Shown here: piece by piece, positions 1 through 6,781 of the stretch
Layout: every line of letters starts with the position of its first letter
Position numbering within the stretch: the first letter of the stretch is position 1
The notes under the pieces: generated by a model
The model's database searches: none
Told to the model about the DNA's origin: nothing
What the model saw: the letters and a program-made list of their open reading frames with translations, nothing else
Assembly: GCA_910588595.1 (NCBI GenBank)
Contig: CAJUQU010000186.1
Span: forward strand, 1 to 7,668
Length of the DNA: 7,668 nucleotides
From: an uncultured Lachnospiraceae bacterium
GTDB lineage: Bacteria; Bacillota_A; Clostridia; Lachnospirales; Lachnospiraceae
Direction of reading: 5' to 3'
Position numbers and translations under genes: made by a program

Positions 1-2
1 TT

Positions 3-194
3 GAAGATGGGATTTCTGGATTTGTTTTTCCCAGCGAGAATGCTCAACGTCTCAAAGAGAAAATAATGTGGTGTGTGGTTAACTGTGAAAATTTGCGCAA
101 AATCGGGGAAAACGCCAGAAAAGTCTATGAAAAGAATTTTTCAACCAGCGTGTTCGAACGTAAATTACTACAAATGATCGAGAATGCTTTATGA
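3..194 (+). CDS. Glycosyltransferase, GT4-like, C-terminal tail (5' end outside window)
   Basis: Partial gene: only the last 63 residues are present, in the frame that begins at base 3 and stops at TGA 192-194. The start of the fragment, EDGISGFVFPSENAQRL, matches the usual C-terminal pattern of GT-B fold family 4 glycosyltransferases (Glycos_transf_1): a D-G-x-x-G-hydrophobic-hydrophobic-x-P turn followed by helices. The later segment GENARKVYEKNFS matches the 'NAR+..+..FS' motif just before the end of many such enzymes. Family knowledge: these transfer a sugar from a nucleotide-sugar donor at the cytoplasmic face during polysaccharide or glycolipid assembly. Donor and acceptor cannot be told from the tail. 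The stop codon overlaps the next start as ATGA, suggesting translational coupling with the HAD-domain gene. Other GT-B families are possible but less likely. Confidence 0.75.
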   Translation, partial: EDGISGFVFPSENAQRLKEKIMWCVVNCENLRKIGENARKVYEKNFSTSVFERKLLQMIENAL

Positions 195-2278
195 GGATAT
201 TGGGGGAAGGAATACGCGAATTGCAGGATGTGGCGGGGATATTTAGTGAATATAAAGGCTGTCCGATCGCGCTATATGGTCTGGGCATACAGACAGAAGA
301 GACGATAACAAGTCTGGATCGGAAGTTTCAGATTGTTGGTCTCATGGATAGTTTTAGGAGAGATGGAGTTATCTATGGAAAACCCATCATTTCGTTGTCA
401 GAGGCTGCCGAGAAAAAAATAAAGCTGATCATTGTTGTTGCAAGACCTGGATCATGCAGAGCTATCGCCCGAAATATTGGCGGATTTTGTGTTGAAAATC
501 ATATTAAATTGTTTGATGTAAGGGGAAAAGATCTGTGCGCACAGAACAATGCCTGTTATGATCTTACAAATGCAGACGGAACGACAAAAAGGCAGCTTAT
601 GGAGGAGGTTCTTAAACATAACGTCATCAGCATTGATCTGTTTGATACTCTTGTTATGCGCAAGGTGCTTCTTCCGACAGATATTATTGAACTAGTAGAA
701 TATAATCTGAAAGGGAAAGGGATCTGCTTACAGGGATTTTGTGAGAGGAGGCTGCAGGCTGAAAAAGAATTGTCCAAATATACAGCGCCCACACTTGAGG
801 AAATATACCAATATATGCTGGAGAGATTCTGCCAGCCAAAGGTTACAGCCAAGGAATTGGCGGAACTGGAATGGAATATAGATTATGCGCTGATTGTGCC
901 TCGCCGGGAAATGGTAGAATTCTTATCTGAGATATTTGTGAAGGGAAAAAAGGTTTATATCGTTACAGATACGTTTTACAAAAAAGAACAATTAATAAAA
1001 GTGCTGGAAAAGTGTGGCATTGCAGGATATACAGATATTATAGCTTCCTGTGAGTATAAGGTGAGTAAAGCGCAGGGACTATTTGAAAAACTGAAAAATA
1101 TTGTTTGCGGTCAGGACAGTTTTCATATAGGGGACGATTTGACTGCCGATATAGAAAGTGCGCGTAGATTTGGCATTTCTGCATGCCGGATTTACAGTGG
1201 TATCGATATGCTGGAACTCACAGGGTATTTGGGATTATGGAACCATATGAACACAATATCTTCGAGGATAAAGATTGGTTTATTTGTTGCCAGGATGTTT
1301 AACAGTCCGTTTCAGTTTGAGTCGGAGGGAAGAAAACTGGTCATAAAAGACGCTTATGATATTGGGTATCTGCTTCTGGCTCCTGTGATCAGTGATTTTG
1401 TTATATGGTTTCATCAGCAGGTAAAAGATATTCGGGCTGAAAATGTATGGCTGGGAGCCAGGGATGGCTACTTGATCAAAAAGTTATACGATATTTTGAT
1501 CCCGGATAATAAGGCAGTATATTTTTTGACATCCAGGACCGCGTCAGTCAGGGCAGGGATAGCAGATGAAGCGGACCTTGCATACATAGAGGGGATGAAA
1601 TTCAGTGGAACCTTACGACAACAGATGAAACAAAGATTTGGAATAACAGTTGAGGAGGAGGCAGAGAAGGACGGTTCTTTGTTTGATTTTTCAGAACAGA
1701 TTCTGGACAGAGCGCTTGTTTATAAACAGAACTATCAGACGTACATAAGAAGTTTAGATTTGAAAGAAGGGAATATTGCCTTTTTGGATTTTGTTGCAAA
1801 AGGAACCACACAGATGCATTTAAGCAGGCTCGTTGAGCAGCCTATTAAGGGGATTTACTTTTTGCAGCTGGAAAAAGAATTTATGAGAGATAAGAAGCTT
1901 GATATCCGTTCTTTTTACGAAAATGGCGAATTGCATAGCAATGTAATATATGAAAACTATTATATCTTAGAAACGATTTTAACATCTCCATGGCCGTCTA
2001 TTCTTGGATTCGATGAAAATGGCAGGGGTTTATACGCAGAGGAGTTGAGAAGTGAAGGAGATATTGACTGTTTCTTAAAAGTCCAGGACGGAATAACTGC
2101 ATATTTTGAAAATTATCTCCGGATATGCCCGGAGCTGGACAAGGGGATTGATAAAGAATTGGACGAGGTATTTGTGGAATTGATCCATAAACTCGTGATA
2201 TTGGATCCGTCTTTTTTAGATTTAAAAGTAGAAGATCCTTTTTTCAACAGGATGACAAACATTATTGATTTGATATAG
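191..2278 (+). CDS. Three-part HAD-superfamily protein of surface-glycan clusters (COG5610-like)
   Basis: The product has 695 residues. Residues about 24-110 look like a Rossmann-type segment, with YGLG at 29-32, VGLMD at 49-53 and then a Gly-Lys-Pro turn, as in sugar-modifying proteins such as the PglD N-terminus. Residues about 144-340 are a HAD domain: motif I SIDLFDTL (147-154, likely nucleophile Asp149), motif II Thr259, motif III Lys293, motif IV HIGDD (312-316) with Asp320. The +2 position after the nucleophile is Phe151 rather than the Asp usual in phosphatases, so the reaction is uncertain. Residues about 385-695 form a large domain of unknown function with GARDGYLIKKLYD (422-434), FLTSRT (445-450) and FLDFVAKGTTQ (531-541); I recall similar motifs in proteins annotated as predicted HAD hydrolases beside glycosyltransferases. 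No signal peptide or membrane segment, so cytoplasmic. ATG 191 overlaps the upstream stop. No strong Shine-Dalgarno precedes it, and TTG 221 behind GGGGGAAGG (201-209) is an alternative start. Substrate unknown. Confidence 0.75.
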   Translation: MRILGEGIRELQDVAGIFSEYKGCPIALYGLGIQTEETITSLDRKFQIVGLMDSFRRDGVIYGKPIISLSEAAEKKIKLIIVVARPGSCRAIARNIGGFCVENHIKLFDVRGKDLCAQNNACYDLTNADGTTKRQLMEEVLKHNVISIDLFDTLVMRKVLLPTDIIELVEYNLKGKGICLQGFCERRLQAEKELSKYTAPTLEEIYQYMLERFCQPKVTAKELAELEWNIDYALIVPRREMVEFLSEIFVKGKKVYIVTDTFYKKEQLIKVLEKCGIAGYTDIIASCEYKVSKAQGLFEKLKNIVCGQDSFHIGDDLTADIESARRFGISACRIYSGIDMLELTGYLGLWNHMNTISSRIKIGLFVARMFNSPFQFESEGRKLVIKDAYDIGYLLLAPVISDFVIWFHQQVKDIRAENVWLGARDGYLIKKLYDILIPDNKAVYFLTSRTASVRAGIADEADLAYIEGMKFSGTLRQQMKQRFGITVEEEAEKDGSLFDFSEQILDRALVYKQNYQTYIRSLDLKEGNIAFLDFVAKGTTQMHLSRLVEQPIKGIYFLQLEKEFMRDKKLDIRSFYENGELHSNVIYENYYILETILTSPWPSILGFDENGRGLYAEELRSEGDIDCFLKVQDGITAYFENYLRICPELDKGIDKELDEVFVELIHKLVILDPSFLDLKVEDPFFNRMTNIIDLI

Positions 2279-2291
2279 AAGCAGGCATTGC

Positions 2292-2300
2292 AGGAAGGAG
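2292..2300 (+). promoter_or_regulatory. Ribosome binding site that sets the cysD start
   Basis: AGGAAGGAG lies 8 bases before ATG 2309. An in-frame TTG at 2288 would place this site inside the coding region and add seven residues (LQEGDST after initiation) with no counterpart in CysD, so ATG 2309 is chosen. Confidence 0.8.
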
Positions 2301-2308
2301 ACAGTACG

Positions 2309-3211
2309 ATGAACCGATCAACCCACTTAGATGCCCTGGAGGCAGAGTCCATATACATAATGAGGGAAGTAGCGGCAGAGTGTGAAAAACCGGTGATGCT
2401 CTATTCCATAGGAAAGGACAGTTCAGTTATGCTTCATCTGGCATTGAAGGCCTTTTACCCGGAAAAACCACCCTTTCCGCTGCTGCATATTGACACAACA
2501 TGGAAATTTCATGAAATGATAGAGTTTCGCGACCATATTGCAGAAAAATATGGGATGGAGATGCTTGTGTACACAAATGAAGAAGGTATAAGGCAGAACA
2601 TCAATCCATTCGATCACGGTGCCGCATACACGGATATCATGAAAACACAGGCGTTAAAACAAGCGCTTGACCAGTACGGTTTTACAGCCGCTTTCGGCGG
2701 CGGCAGGCGTGACGAGGAGAAATCACGAGCAAAGGAGCGCATCTTCTCATTTCGAAACGCACAGCATGCCTGGGAGCCTAAAAGGCAGCGCCCGGAAATG
2801 TGGAAAGAGTACAATACCAGAATAAATCGAGGCGAGAGCATGCGGGTTTTTCCAATCTCTAATTGGACAGAGACGGACATCTGGCAGTATATCCGCCGCG
2901 AGAATATCGAGATCGTATCGCTGTATTACGCGAAAAGACGTCCGATCGTTTATCGTGATGGCAATATTATCATGGTCGATGATGACCGGATGAAGCTGCG
3001 TCCTGGCGAAGAAGTTCTGATGAGGAAAGTACGTTTCCGGACATTGGGATGTTATCCGCTGACTGGAGGGATCGAGTCTGACGCCGATACGCTCGATTCA
3101 ATTATCGAGGAAACACTAAGAGCCGTATCGTCCGAGCGGACAAGCCGCATAATTGATCATGATAGTGGATCGGCAAGCATGGAAAAACGCAAACAAGAAG
3201 GGTATTTTTAA
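2309..3211 (+). CDS. cysD: Sulfate adenylyltransferase subunit 2 (ATP sulfurylase, small subunit)
   Basis: CysD is the catalytic subunit of heterodimeric ATP sulfurylase: with the GTPase CysN it makes adenosine 5'-phosphosulfate (APS) and pyrophosphate from sulfate and ATP in the cytoplasm. At 300 residues it is almost the same length as E. coli CysD (302). It carries the PP-loop LYSIGKDSSVMLHL (31-44), the LLHIDTTWKF block (58-67), the AAFGGGRRDEEKSRAKER block (127-144), FPISNWTETDIWQYI (181-195), the RFRTLGCYPLTG block (242-253) and the typical end KRKQEGYF. From memory it aligns with E. coli CysD nearly end to end without gaps, so the call is secure. It begins 30 bases after the HAD-domain gene with no clear promoter between, and its stop is one base before the cysNC start. 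Some hand-counted lines are much richer in G+C than the preceding gene. NodP is the same protein in rhizobial Nod-factor sulfation; sequence alone does not separate an assimilation role from a sulfation role. Confidence 0.97.
   Translation: MNRSTHLDALEAESIYIMREVAAECEKPVMLYSIGKDSSVMLHLALKAFYPEKPPFPLLHIDTTWKFHEMIEFRDHIAEKYGMEMLVYTNEEGIRQNINPFDHGAAYTDIMKTQALKQALDQYGFTAAFGGGRRDEEKSRAKERIFSFRNAQHAWEPKRQRPEMWKEYNTRINRGESMRVFPISNWTETDIWQYIRRENIEIVSLYYAKRRPIVYRDGNIIMVDDDRMKLRPGEEVLMRKVRFRTLGCYPLTGGIESDADTLDSIIEETLRAVSSERTSRIIDHDSGSASMEKRKQEGYF
3195..3202 (+). promoter_or_regulatory. Ribosome binding site supporting the cysNC start
   Basis: AAGAAGGG lies within the last codons of cysD, 10 bases before ATG 3213. 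It supports that ATG over the upstream in-frame ATG at 3153, which would add 20 residues lacking CysN similarity and overlap cysD by 59 bases. Confidence 0.6.
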
Positions 3212-3212
3212 T

Positions 3213-5042
3213 ATGTCAACAGGACTTTTGAAATTTATAACATGTGGGAGTGTAGACGATGGGAAATCCACGCTCATCGGGAATCTGCTCTACAACGCAA
3301 AACTACTCTATGCAGACCAGGAGCGTGCGTTGGAACTGGACAGCCAGGTGGGGAACCGGGAAAGGAAAATTGATTACTCACTGCTGCTCGACGGACTTAT
3401 GGCGGAGCGTGAACAGGGGATCACGATCGATGTGGCGTACCGATATTTTACTACGGACAGAAGAAGCTTTATCGTGGCGGATACGCCGGGACATGAGGAG
3501 TATACAAGGAATATGGCTGTCGGCGCAAGCTTTGCCAGCCTTGCGGTCATCCTGGTAGACGCTGCAAAGGGCATTCTTGTGCAGACGCGCAGACATGCAC
3601 GCATCTGTGCACTCATGGGGATCAAATATTTTGTGTTTGCGGTCAACAAGATGGATTTGATCGAATATAGTGAGAAAGCATTCCAGGCGATTGAGAAAGA
3701 TATAAGGGTTTTGGCGGTTGAACTGGAACTGCCACATGTCTATATACTCCCGGTTTCCGCTACAGAAGGGGATAATATTACCATGCCTTCTTCGTCAATG
3801 CCATGGTATAAAGGCAGCACACTGTTTTCCTATCTCGAGAATGTGGATGTGGAGGAAGAGGAGGAAGAAGGGTTTGTTATGCCAGTACAGCGGGTATGTC
3901 GTGCCGATCACGCTTTCCGCGGTTTTCAAGGGCAGATTGAGTCCGGGTACATAAAAGTCGGGGATGAGATAGAGGTTCTGCCAAGCCGCGAGCATGCTTT
4001 GGTGAAACAAATCCTGGTCACAGACACAGAGGTGTCCGAGGCGGCAAAAGGGAATGCAGTGACGATCCAACTCGACAAGGAGGTCGATGTGTCGCGCGGT
4101 TGTGTATTCCACAAAGACGCTGGGTTGATTGTCAGTCATCTGTTTACCGCAACTATGCTCTGGATGGACGAAGATCCCCTGGTAGAGGGACACAGCTTTT
4201 ACTGTAAGATCGGGACGAAAACCGTGCTGTCTACCGTTATGGGGATTAAATATAAGATTGACGTGAATTCTGGAGCGCATATCCCAGCGGAGCGTGTCTA
4301 TAAAAATGAGCTTGTATACTGCGATATTTCCTTAGCACAGAAGAGTGTGTTTGACAAATTTGACAGACATAGGGCGCTTGGGGAATTTATATTAATTGAC
4401 AGGATAACAAATATGACATCTGCATGCGGGATTGTGGAACATTCTCTGCGGCGTGCTGATAACATTACATGGCATGACATGGAGATAACGAGAGCACTTC
4501 GCACAGGACATATGGGTCAGGAGCCGGTAACGCTCTGGTTTACGGGGCTGTCAGGGTCAGGCAAGTCTACCCTTGCCAATGAGACGGAAAAGCGTCTTTT
4601 TGAGATGGGGAAATACACCATGCTGCTAGACGGTGACAATGTAAGGATGGGCATTAACCGGGATTTAGGATTTACAAAAAGGGACCGGGTTGAAAATATC
4701 CGCCGTGTGGCAGAGACTGCAAAACTGATGAACGATGCAGGACTGATCGTCTTGGCTTCGTTTATCTCACCATATGCGCAGGACCGGGAAATGGCAAAGG
4801 GCATAATCGGAGAAGACAGCTTTATTGAGATCTATGTCAGCACACCTCTAGATGAGTGTGAAAAGAGGGATGTTAAGGGGCTTTACAGAAAAGCGCGCAA
4901 AGGAGACATACCGAATTTTACGGGAATCAACAGCCCCTATGAACCGCCAGAAAATCCAGGGATTGTTATAGATACGACAGCGATCAGTGTGGAGGAGGCG
5001 GTGCAGCGGATCTTAAAAATGGTTATAAATGAGCCAATATGA
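3213..5042 (+). CDS. cysNC: Bifunctional sulfate adenylyltransferase subunit 1 / adenylylsulfate kinase (CysN-CysC fusion)
   Basis: A 609-residue fusion. Residues 1 to about 430 are CysN, the EF-Tu-like GTPase that drives APS synthesis by CysD: P-loop GSVDDGKST (12-20), DTPGH (90-94), NKMD (145-148), then beta-barrel domains starting at PVQRV. A run of six glutamates (214-219) sits at the linker between GTPase domain and barrel. Residues from about 435 are CysC, APS kinase, which phosphorylates APS on the 3' hydroxyl to give PAPS: P-loop GLSGSGKST (445-453), DGDNVR (473-478), RVENIRRVAE, FISPY (517-521) with the likely phospho-accepting Ser519, and RDVKGLYRKARKGDI. All key motifs of both halves are intact, and the length is close to NodQ-type fusions. 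The start gives the expected MSTGLLKFITCGS opening and lies one base after cysD. The FISPYAQDRE stretch resembles animal PAPS synthetases (SPYTQDR) more than E. coli CysC (SPHRAER), from memory. The product PAPS can serve reductases or sulfotransferases. Confidence 0.96.
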   Translation: MSTGLLKFITCGSVDDGKSTLIGNLLYNAKLLYADQERALELDSQVGNRERKIDYSLLLDGLMAEREQGITIDVAYRYFTTDRRSFIVADTPGHEEYTRNMAVGASFASLAVILVDAAKGILVQTRRHARICALMGIKYFVFAVNKMDLIEYSEKAFQAIEKDIRVLAVELELPHVYILPVSATEGDNITMPSSSMPWYKGSTLFSYLENVDVEEEEEEGFVMPVQRVCRADHAFRGFQGQIESGYIKVGDEIEVLPSREHALVKQILVTDTEVSEAAKGNAVTIQLDKEVDVSRGCVFHKDAGLIVSHLFTATMLWMDEDPLVEGHSFYCKIGTKTVLSTVMGIKYKIDVNSGAHIPAERVYKNELVYCDISLAQKSVFDKFDRHRALGEFILIDRITNMTSACGIVEHSLRRADNITWHDMEITRALRTGHMGQEPVTLWFTGLSGSGKSTLANETEKRLFEMGKYTMLLDGDNVRMGINRDLGFTKRDRVENIRRVAETAKLMNDAGLIVLASFISPYAQDREMAKGIIGEDSFIEIYVSTPLDECEKRDVKGLYRKARKGDIPNFTGINSPYEPPENPGIVIDTTAISVEEAVQRILKMVINEPI

Positions 5043-5059
5043 AAACATGTGCTTAGGAA

Positions 5060-5065
5060 TGAGGA
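5060..5065 (+). promoter_or_regulatory. Probable ribosome binding site for the solute-binding lipoprotein
   Basis: TGAGGA ends 5 bases before ATG 5071. The site is modest. The choice of ATG 5071 over in-frame ATGs at 5029, 5047 and 5059 rests mainly on the signal peptide: starting at 5071 gives a compact n-region (MRKH) directly before the hydrophobic core. Confidence 0.5.
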
Positions 5066-5070
5066 TTAAA

Positions 5071-6057
5071 ATGAGAAAGCATTTTATATATTTTGCAGCT
5101 GTAATCTTTTTGGCAGTGATGGGGATGACGGGGTGTGGGAACAAAAGCAACAGTCAGGATCTGCAGGTGCGCATAGGGTATTTTAACAACATTACCCATG
5201 CACAGGCACTGCTGATGAAAGCAGACGGCTCTCTGGAAGAGGCGCTGGGGGAGGATATTGGTGTTAAATGGAAGGCGTTTAATGCGGGACCTGCCGAAGT
5301 AGAGGCTTTTTTTGCGGATGAGATTGATATTGGATATATAGGCCCTGTCCCAGCCATTACTGCGAATGTCAAATCAGAAGGAGATGTGCAGGTGCTTGCC
5401 GGCGCCGCGAAAGGCGGGAGTGTCCTTGTCGTGCGTGAAGGGAGTGGTGTCGCATCTGTGGAGGATTTGTCGGGAAAGACGGTTGCGATTCCTCAGATTG
5501 GAAATACGCAGCATTTATGTCTCTTATCTCTGTTAAAGGAAAATGGTCTCAAGCCTGTGACATCAGGCGGGGATGTTGTGGTAAGTGCAGTGGTAAATGC
5601 GGATGTTGCGAATATCATGGGACGTGGTGATATTGACGCCGCACTTGTGCCGGAGCCGTGGGGGACGACCTTGCTGCGATCGGGTGCACAGCTTATATTG
5701 GATTATAATGAAATTTATCTAAATGGCATGTATGATGTAGCCGTCGTGGTGGTAAGGAAAGATTTCCTGGAGAAACATTCGGACATTGTGGAGATATTTC
5801 TCGAACAGCATCACAGAGCGACAGAATCCATAAATACCAACAGCGATGAGGTATTGCAGAGGATCAATAAAGAACTCCTGGATGAGACAGGAAAGTCCTT
5901 AAGTGACGATGTAATAAAGGAGGCTTTTGAAAGAATTGTTGTAAGCACAGAAGTCAATGAGGAATCGATGGAGCGTTTCGCAGAGATAAGCTTTGATGAG
6001 GGGATTATCAGAAAGACTCCAGGAAAGGAGCAGCTTTATGCCGCTGGTGCTGAATAA
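5071..6057 (+). CDS. Solute-binding lipoprotein of an SsuA/TauA-class ABC transporter (sulfate or sulfonate likely)
   Basis: A 328-residue extracytoplasmic binding protein. It has a lipoprotein signal peptide: MRKH, a hydrophobic stretch at about 5-18, and MTGC with lipidated Cys22, followed by a polar linker (GNKSNSQD). The mature part has the NMT1/SsuA-type periplasmic-binding fold: GYFNNITHAQAL (36-47), FNAGPAEVEA (70-79), EIDIGYIGPVPA (84-95), the second-lobe opening DLSGKTVAIPQIGNTQH (132-148) and PEPWG (194-198). Family knowledge: these proteins bind sulfonates, taurine, nitrate or thiamine precursors. Clostridial relatives next to cysD and cysN are commonly taken to bind sulfate. Substrate here is inferred from the neighbouring sulfate-activation genes and is not shown by the sequence. 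The gene starts 28 bases after cysNC and its last 20 bases overlap the ATPase gene. A longer form from ATG 5029 would overlap cysNC by 14 bases but puts 14 extra residues before the signal peptide. Confidence 0.88.
   Translation: MRKHFIYFAAVIFLAVMGMTGCGNKSNSQDLQVRIGYFNNITHAQALLMKADGSLEEALGEDIGVKWKAFNAGPAEVEAFFADEIDIGYIGPVPAITANVKSEGDVQVLAGAAKGGSVLVVREGSGVASVEDLSGKTVAIPQIGNTQHLCLLSLLKENGLKPVTSGGDVVVSAVVNADVANIMGRGDIDAALVPEPWGTTLLRSGAQLILDYNEIYLNGMYDVAVVVVRKDFLEKHSDIVEIFLEQHHRATESINTNSDEVLQRINKELLDETGKSLSDDVIKEAFERIVVSTEVNEESMERFAEISFDEGIIRKTPGKEQLYAAGAE
6024..6030 (+). promoter_or_regulatory. Ribosome binding site that sets the ABC ATPase start
   Basis: AAAGGAG, 7 bases before ATG 6038 and inside the end of the binding-protein gene. 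It favours ATG 6038 (MPLVLNNLSKRY, a normal ABC ATPase opening) over the in-frame ATGs at 5993 and 5996, which would add up to 15 residues without family similarity. Confidence 0.8.
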
Positions 6058-6781
6058 CCTGTCTAAGCGATATGACAACAGAGAAAAGGAAGTCTTAAAT
6101 GAGATAAGCCTTACGGTGGAGGATGGTGAGTTTGTCTGCATCGTGGGACGATCCGGCTGTGGGAAAAGCACATTGCTGAACTTGATAGCGGGACTGGAGA
6201 AACCTACAACGGGGGAGATCCTGCTAGACGGAGTGCCTGTCACGGGACCGGGGGCTGACCGTACGGTTATGTTTCAGGAACACGGGCTTTTCCCATGGCT
6301 AAATGTCATTGAAAACGTTGAGTTTGGAATGAAACTGCAGGGCATCTCTAAAAAGGAGAGGGAAGAACGCGCCCATTATTATTTGGAAATGGTAAAGCTT
6401 ATTGAATATAAAACGTACCCTGTCCATCAGATCTCTGGAGGAATGAAACAGCGGACCGCACTAGCAAGAGCTTTATGCATGGATTCCCATATACTGCTCA
6501 TGGACGAACCTTTTTCCGCATTGGATAAGCAGACATCAAACAGTCTTAGGGAAGAACTGCAGAGGATATGGATGGAAACGCATAAGACAATACTGTTTGT
6601 TACGCACAGTGTCGAGGAGGCAGTTTACTTAGGAGATCGCGTGATTGTTATGCATCCGCAGGAGGGAAAAATAGCAAAAATATACAGTATTGATATCGGG
6701 TGTCCAAGGCATGTGTACACGGAAGAATTTGTTGGTTTAAGGCATCAGATCTTAGAGGAAGTAAGAGGAGGCGCTGTATAG
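6038..6781 (+). CDS. ABC transporter ATPase, SsuB/TauB class
   Basis: A 247-residue nucleotide-binding subunit that powers the importer formed with the neighbouring lipoprotein and permease, acting as a dimer on the inner face of the membrane. All ABC motifs are present: Walker A GRSGCGKST (37-45), Q-loop Gln80 in MFQEHGLFPWLNV (78-90), signature ISGGMKQR (132-139), Walker B ILLMDEP (152-158), D-loop SALD (160-163) and the switch His190 in FVTHSVEEA. The FQEHGLFPWLNV block and the short length are typical of the nitrate/sulfonate/taurine importer subfamily, which lacks the extra C-terminal regulatory domain of CysA-type sulfate ATPases. The gene overlaps the binding-protein gene by 20 bases and ends immediately before the permease ATG, so the three are surely co-translated. 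Not a classical CysA; substrate inferred from context. Confidence 0.93.
   Translation: MPLVLNNLSKRYDNREKEVLNEISLTVEDGEFVCIVGRSGCGKSTLLNLIAGLEKPTTGEILLDGVPVTGPGADRTVMFQEHGLFPWLNVIENVEFGMKLQGISKKEREERAHYYLEMVKLIEYKTYPVHQISGGMKQRTALARALCMDSHILLMDEPFSALDKQTSNSLREELQRIWMETHKTILFVTHSVEEAVYLGDRVIVMHPQEGKIAKIYSIDIGCPRHVYTEEFVGLRHQILEEVRGGAV
6764..6771 (+). promoter_or_regulatory. Ribosome binding site for the ABC permease
   Basis: AGAGGAGG within the last codons of the ATPase gene, 10 bases before ATG 6782. A second in-frame ATG at 6788 is further from the site and would lose only two residues. Confidence 0.75.

Noticed and set aside
2252..2279. Promoter-like pair ATGACA and TATAGA, 16 bases apart, just before cysD
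   Set aside because: The -10 matches the consensus at only four of six positions and lies across the stop codon of the HAD gene in AT-rich sequence, where such pairs occur by chance. It would put the transcript start only about 20 bases before the cysD ATG. Kept as a possibility to test with start-site mapping, not as a feature.
3852..3869. GA-rich run encoding six glutamates in CysN
   Set aside because: Considered as a repeat or slippage site. The reading frame continues correctly on both sides and it lies in a variable linker between the GTPase domain and the barrel, so an acidic linker is enough to explain it.
3795..4280. 161-residue open frame on the - strand inside cysNC
   Set aside because: It lies wholly opposite a gene with intact CysN motifs, has no ribosome binding site worth noting and no recognisable domain. 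It is a shadow of the codon pattern of cysNC.
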